A stretch of DNA of 64,000 bases from Chitinophagales bacterium (GTDB taxonomy: Bacteria > Bacteroidota > Bacteroidia > Chitinophagales > Chitinophagaceae). The position numbers and the translations under genes were made by a program. Numbering within the stretch: the first letter of the stretch is position 1; every line of letters begins with the position of its first letter. The stretch is from the NCBI GenBank assembly GCA_020636505.1, contig JACJXR010000006.1, positions 62,001-126,000 of the forward strand, read 5' to 3'. Positions 63,110-64,000 of this stretch are shown here, piece by piece. The notes below the pieces were generated by a model. That model was not told the DNA's origin and did no database searches. It worked only from the letters and a program-made list of their open reading frames with translations.

Positions 63110-64000
63110 ATGAACATGAATTACAGACAAAGCCTTTTCCTATTGATAATAGTGCTTGGTATTGCAGCTGTTACCGGCTGTAAGAAAGAGCAGTTGCTTG
63201 TTTCGGGAGGAGAGTTGAGATTCTCTGTCGATACTTTGTTGTTTGACACAGTATTTACCGGCAGAGGCAACTTTACCACTTCTGTGAAGATATACAACCC
63301 TCAATCTCAGAAGGTCAACATCAGCAGCATTAGACTTAAAAAGAATCCTGATGACTGTTTTACAATAAACATAAACGGTCAGGCAAGTGATGCTGTTACT
63401 GATGTTGAACTAGCAGCAAATGATAGTATGTATGTGTTTGCCACAGTTAATATAGACCCCAACGATTCTCTTATGCCATTTATAAGAAGGGACGATTTGG
63501 TGGCTACACTAAACGGTAAGGAGTACTCCATTCCTTTCATCGCATATGGGCAAAATGCGTATTATCTAATCGACAGTGTTATTGAAGACGATCAGACTTG
63601 GAAGACCGATAAGCCGTATGTAATCATGCACAATGCTTTGGTTGGAGAGAATAAAACACTTACAATACCTGCAGGTTGTAAAGTGTATGTACATGGTGAC
63701 TCAAGATTATACGTTGCCGGTACATTGAAGGTAAATGGTACCAAAGGCGACAGTGTAGTGTTTCAGGGCGATAGGCTGGACAGAAAATACTTTGGCAACG
63801 AAGGCTACCCCGGAGAGTGGGGTGGCATGTATTTCACCGGTACGAGTAAGAACAATGAGATGAACTATGCTGTCTTAAAGAACTGTGGAGGCAGTACTAA
63901 ATTAGGTTCACAAAAGCTTACACCTGCCGCGATACAATTAAATCAACAAGATGTATTTGACGGCACACCACAGCTGATAATAAGAAACTCCATCATAGAG
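63110..64000 (+). CDS. Right-handed beta-helix type surface lipoprotein (partial, 5' end)
   Basis: The frame is open from ATG 63110 to the right edge (297 codons, no stop), so the 3' end is missing. The N terminus has a lipoprotein signal with lipobox AVTGC (Cys near 24). The next 110 residues are a beta-sandwich-like region (GGELRFSVDTLLFDTVFTG), and from about 180 the pattern LTIPAGCKVYVHGDSRLYVAG, then WGGMYFTGTSKNNEM, is that of a parallel beta-helix. It is expected to be anchored in the outer membrane facing outward. Polysaccharide-related roles are common in such proteins, but no catalytic residues are visible. Confidence 0.82.
   Translation, partial: MNMNYRQSLFLLIIVLGIAAVTGCKKEQLLVSGGELRFSVDTLLFDTVFTGRGNFTTSVKIYNPQSQKVNISSIRLKKNPDDCFTININGQASDAVTDVELAANDSMYVFATVNIDPNDSLMPFIRRDDLVATLNGKEYSIPFIAYGQNAYYLIDSVIEDDQTWKTDKPYVIMHNALVGENKTLTIPAGCKVYVHGDSRLYVAGTLKVNGTKGDSVVFQGDRLDRKYFGNEGYPGEWGGMYFTGTSKNNEMNYAVLKNCGGSTKLGSQKLTPAAIQLNQQDVFDGTPQLIIRNSIIE

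Noticed and set aside
1..64000. CRISPR arrays, rRNA operons, insertion sequences or prophage genes
   Set aside because: No repeat-spacer pattern, rRNA sequence, transposase, integrase or phage structural gene was found on either strand.

Overview
The window is chromosomal DNA from a member of the Bacteroidota. It most resembles Chitinophagaceae or a related Sphingobacteriia-type lineage, but this is inferred from gene content and no species can be named. The evidence is a complete sprA (type IX secretion translocon) next to ruvA, a porQ, a PorE-like and a PorV-like protein, several proteins with C-terminal 'PNP...' sorting domains, an acpP-fabF-rnc block, and promoters of the Bacteroidota type (-7 box TAnnTTTG, sometimes with TTTG near -33). 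There is no rRNA, tRNA, CRISPR array, transposase or phage gene. No gene-free stretch exceeds about 275 bp.

Layout. 1-8.4 kb: end of a DUF6089-type barrel protein, a terminator, then ruvA-sprA. 8.5-16.6 kb: phenylacetyl-CoA epoxidase genes paaA, paaB and paaC, then three inserted genes (a GT2 polyprenyl-phosphate-sugar synthase-like enzyme and two large paralogous multi-pass membrane proteins of probable GT-C type), then paaD. 16.6-20 kb: rnc, fabF, acpP and lolD on the minus strand and a DUF2795 gene. 20-24.3 kb: two tandem TPR-membrane-adenylate cyclase genes whose last 781 bp are collinear and about 95% identical as protein. 24.3-31.8 kb: a small membrane protein, a repeat-bearing spacer, glycyl-tRNA synthetase, a dihaem peroxidase lipoprotein, two kelch/T9SS cargo proteins sharing an upstream motif, and small genes including an XRE regulator. 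31.9-41.6 kb: two tandem M1 metallopeptidases with T9SS tails, a TerC protein, porQ, fabI, a PKD lipoprotein and a PorE-like protein. 41.7-51.9 kb: mostly housekeeping enzymes (DUF2130, nitronate monooxygenase, M16, THUMP methyltransferase, pdxA, M17, rsmA, a hydroxyacid dehydrogenase) and an orphan exbD flanked by short related palindromes. 52-61 kb: a TonB-dependent receptor, a 1,317-residue secreted protein and a PorV-family barrel on one strand. 61-64 kb: greA behind a possible leader terminator, a HIT protein, an ABM-domain protein, a divergent DUF62 protein and the start of a beta-helix lipoprotein.

How the parts fit. The strongest theme is the cell surface. T9SS machinery and T9SS cargo are scattered through the window, and the receptor/secreted protein/PorV-like triad looks like a self-contained surface module. 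The second theme is aerobic phenylacetate catabolism, split by a glycosyltransferase-like cassette. The best candidates for something undescribed are that GT2/GT-C/GT-C cassette, the receptor/secreted protein/PorV triad, and the twin cyclases with diverged sensor halves. Four tandem paralogue pairs lie between 11 and 36 kb.
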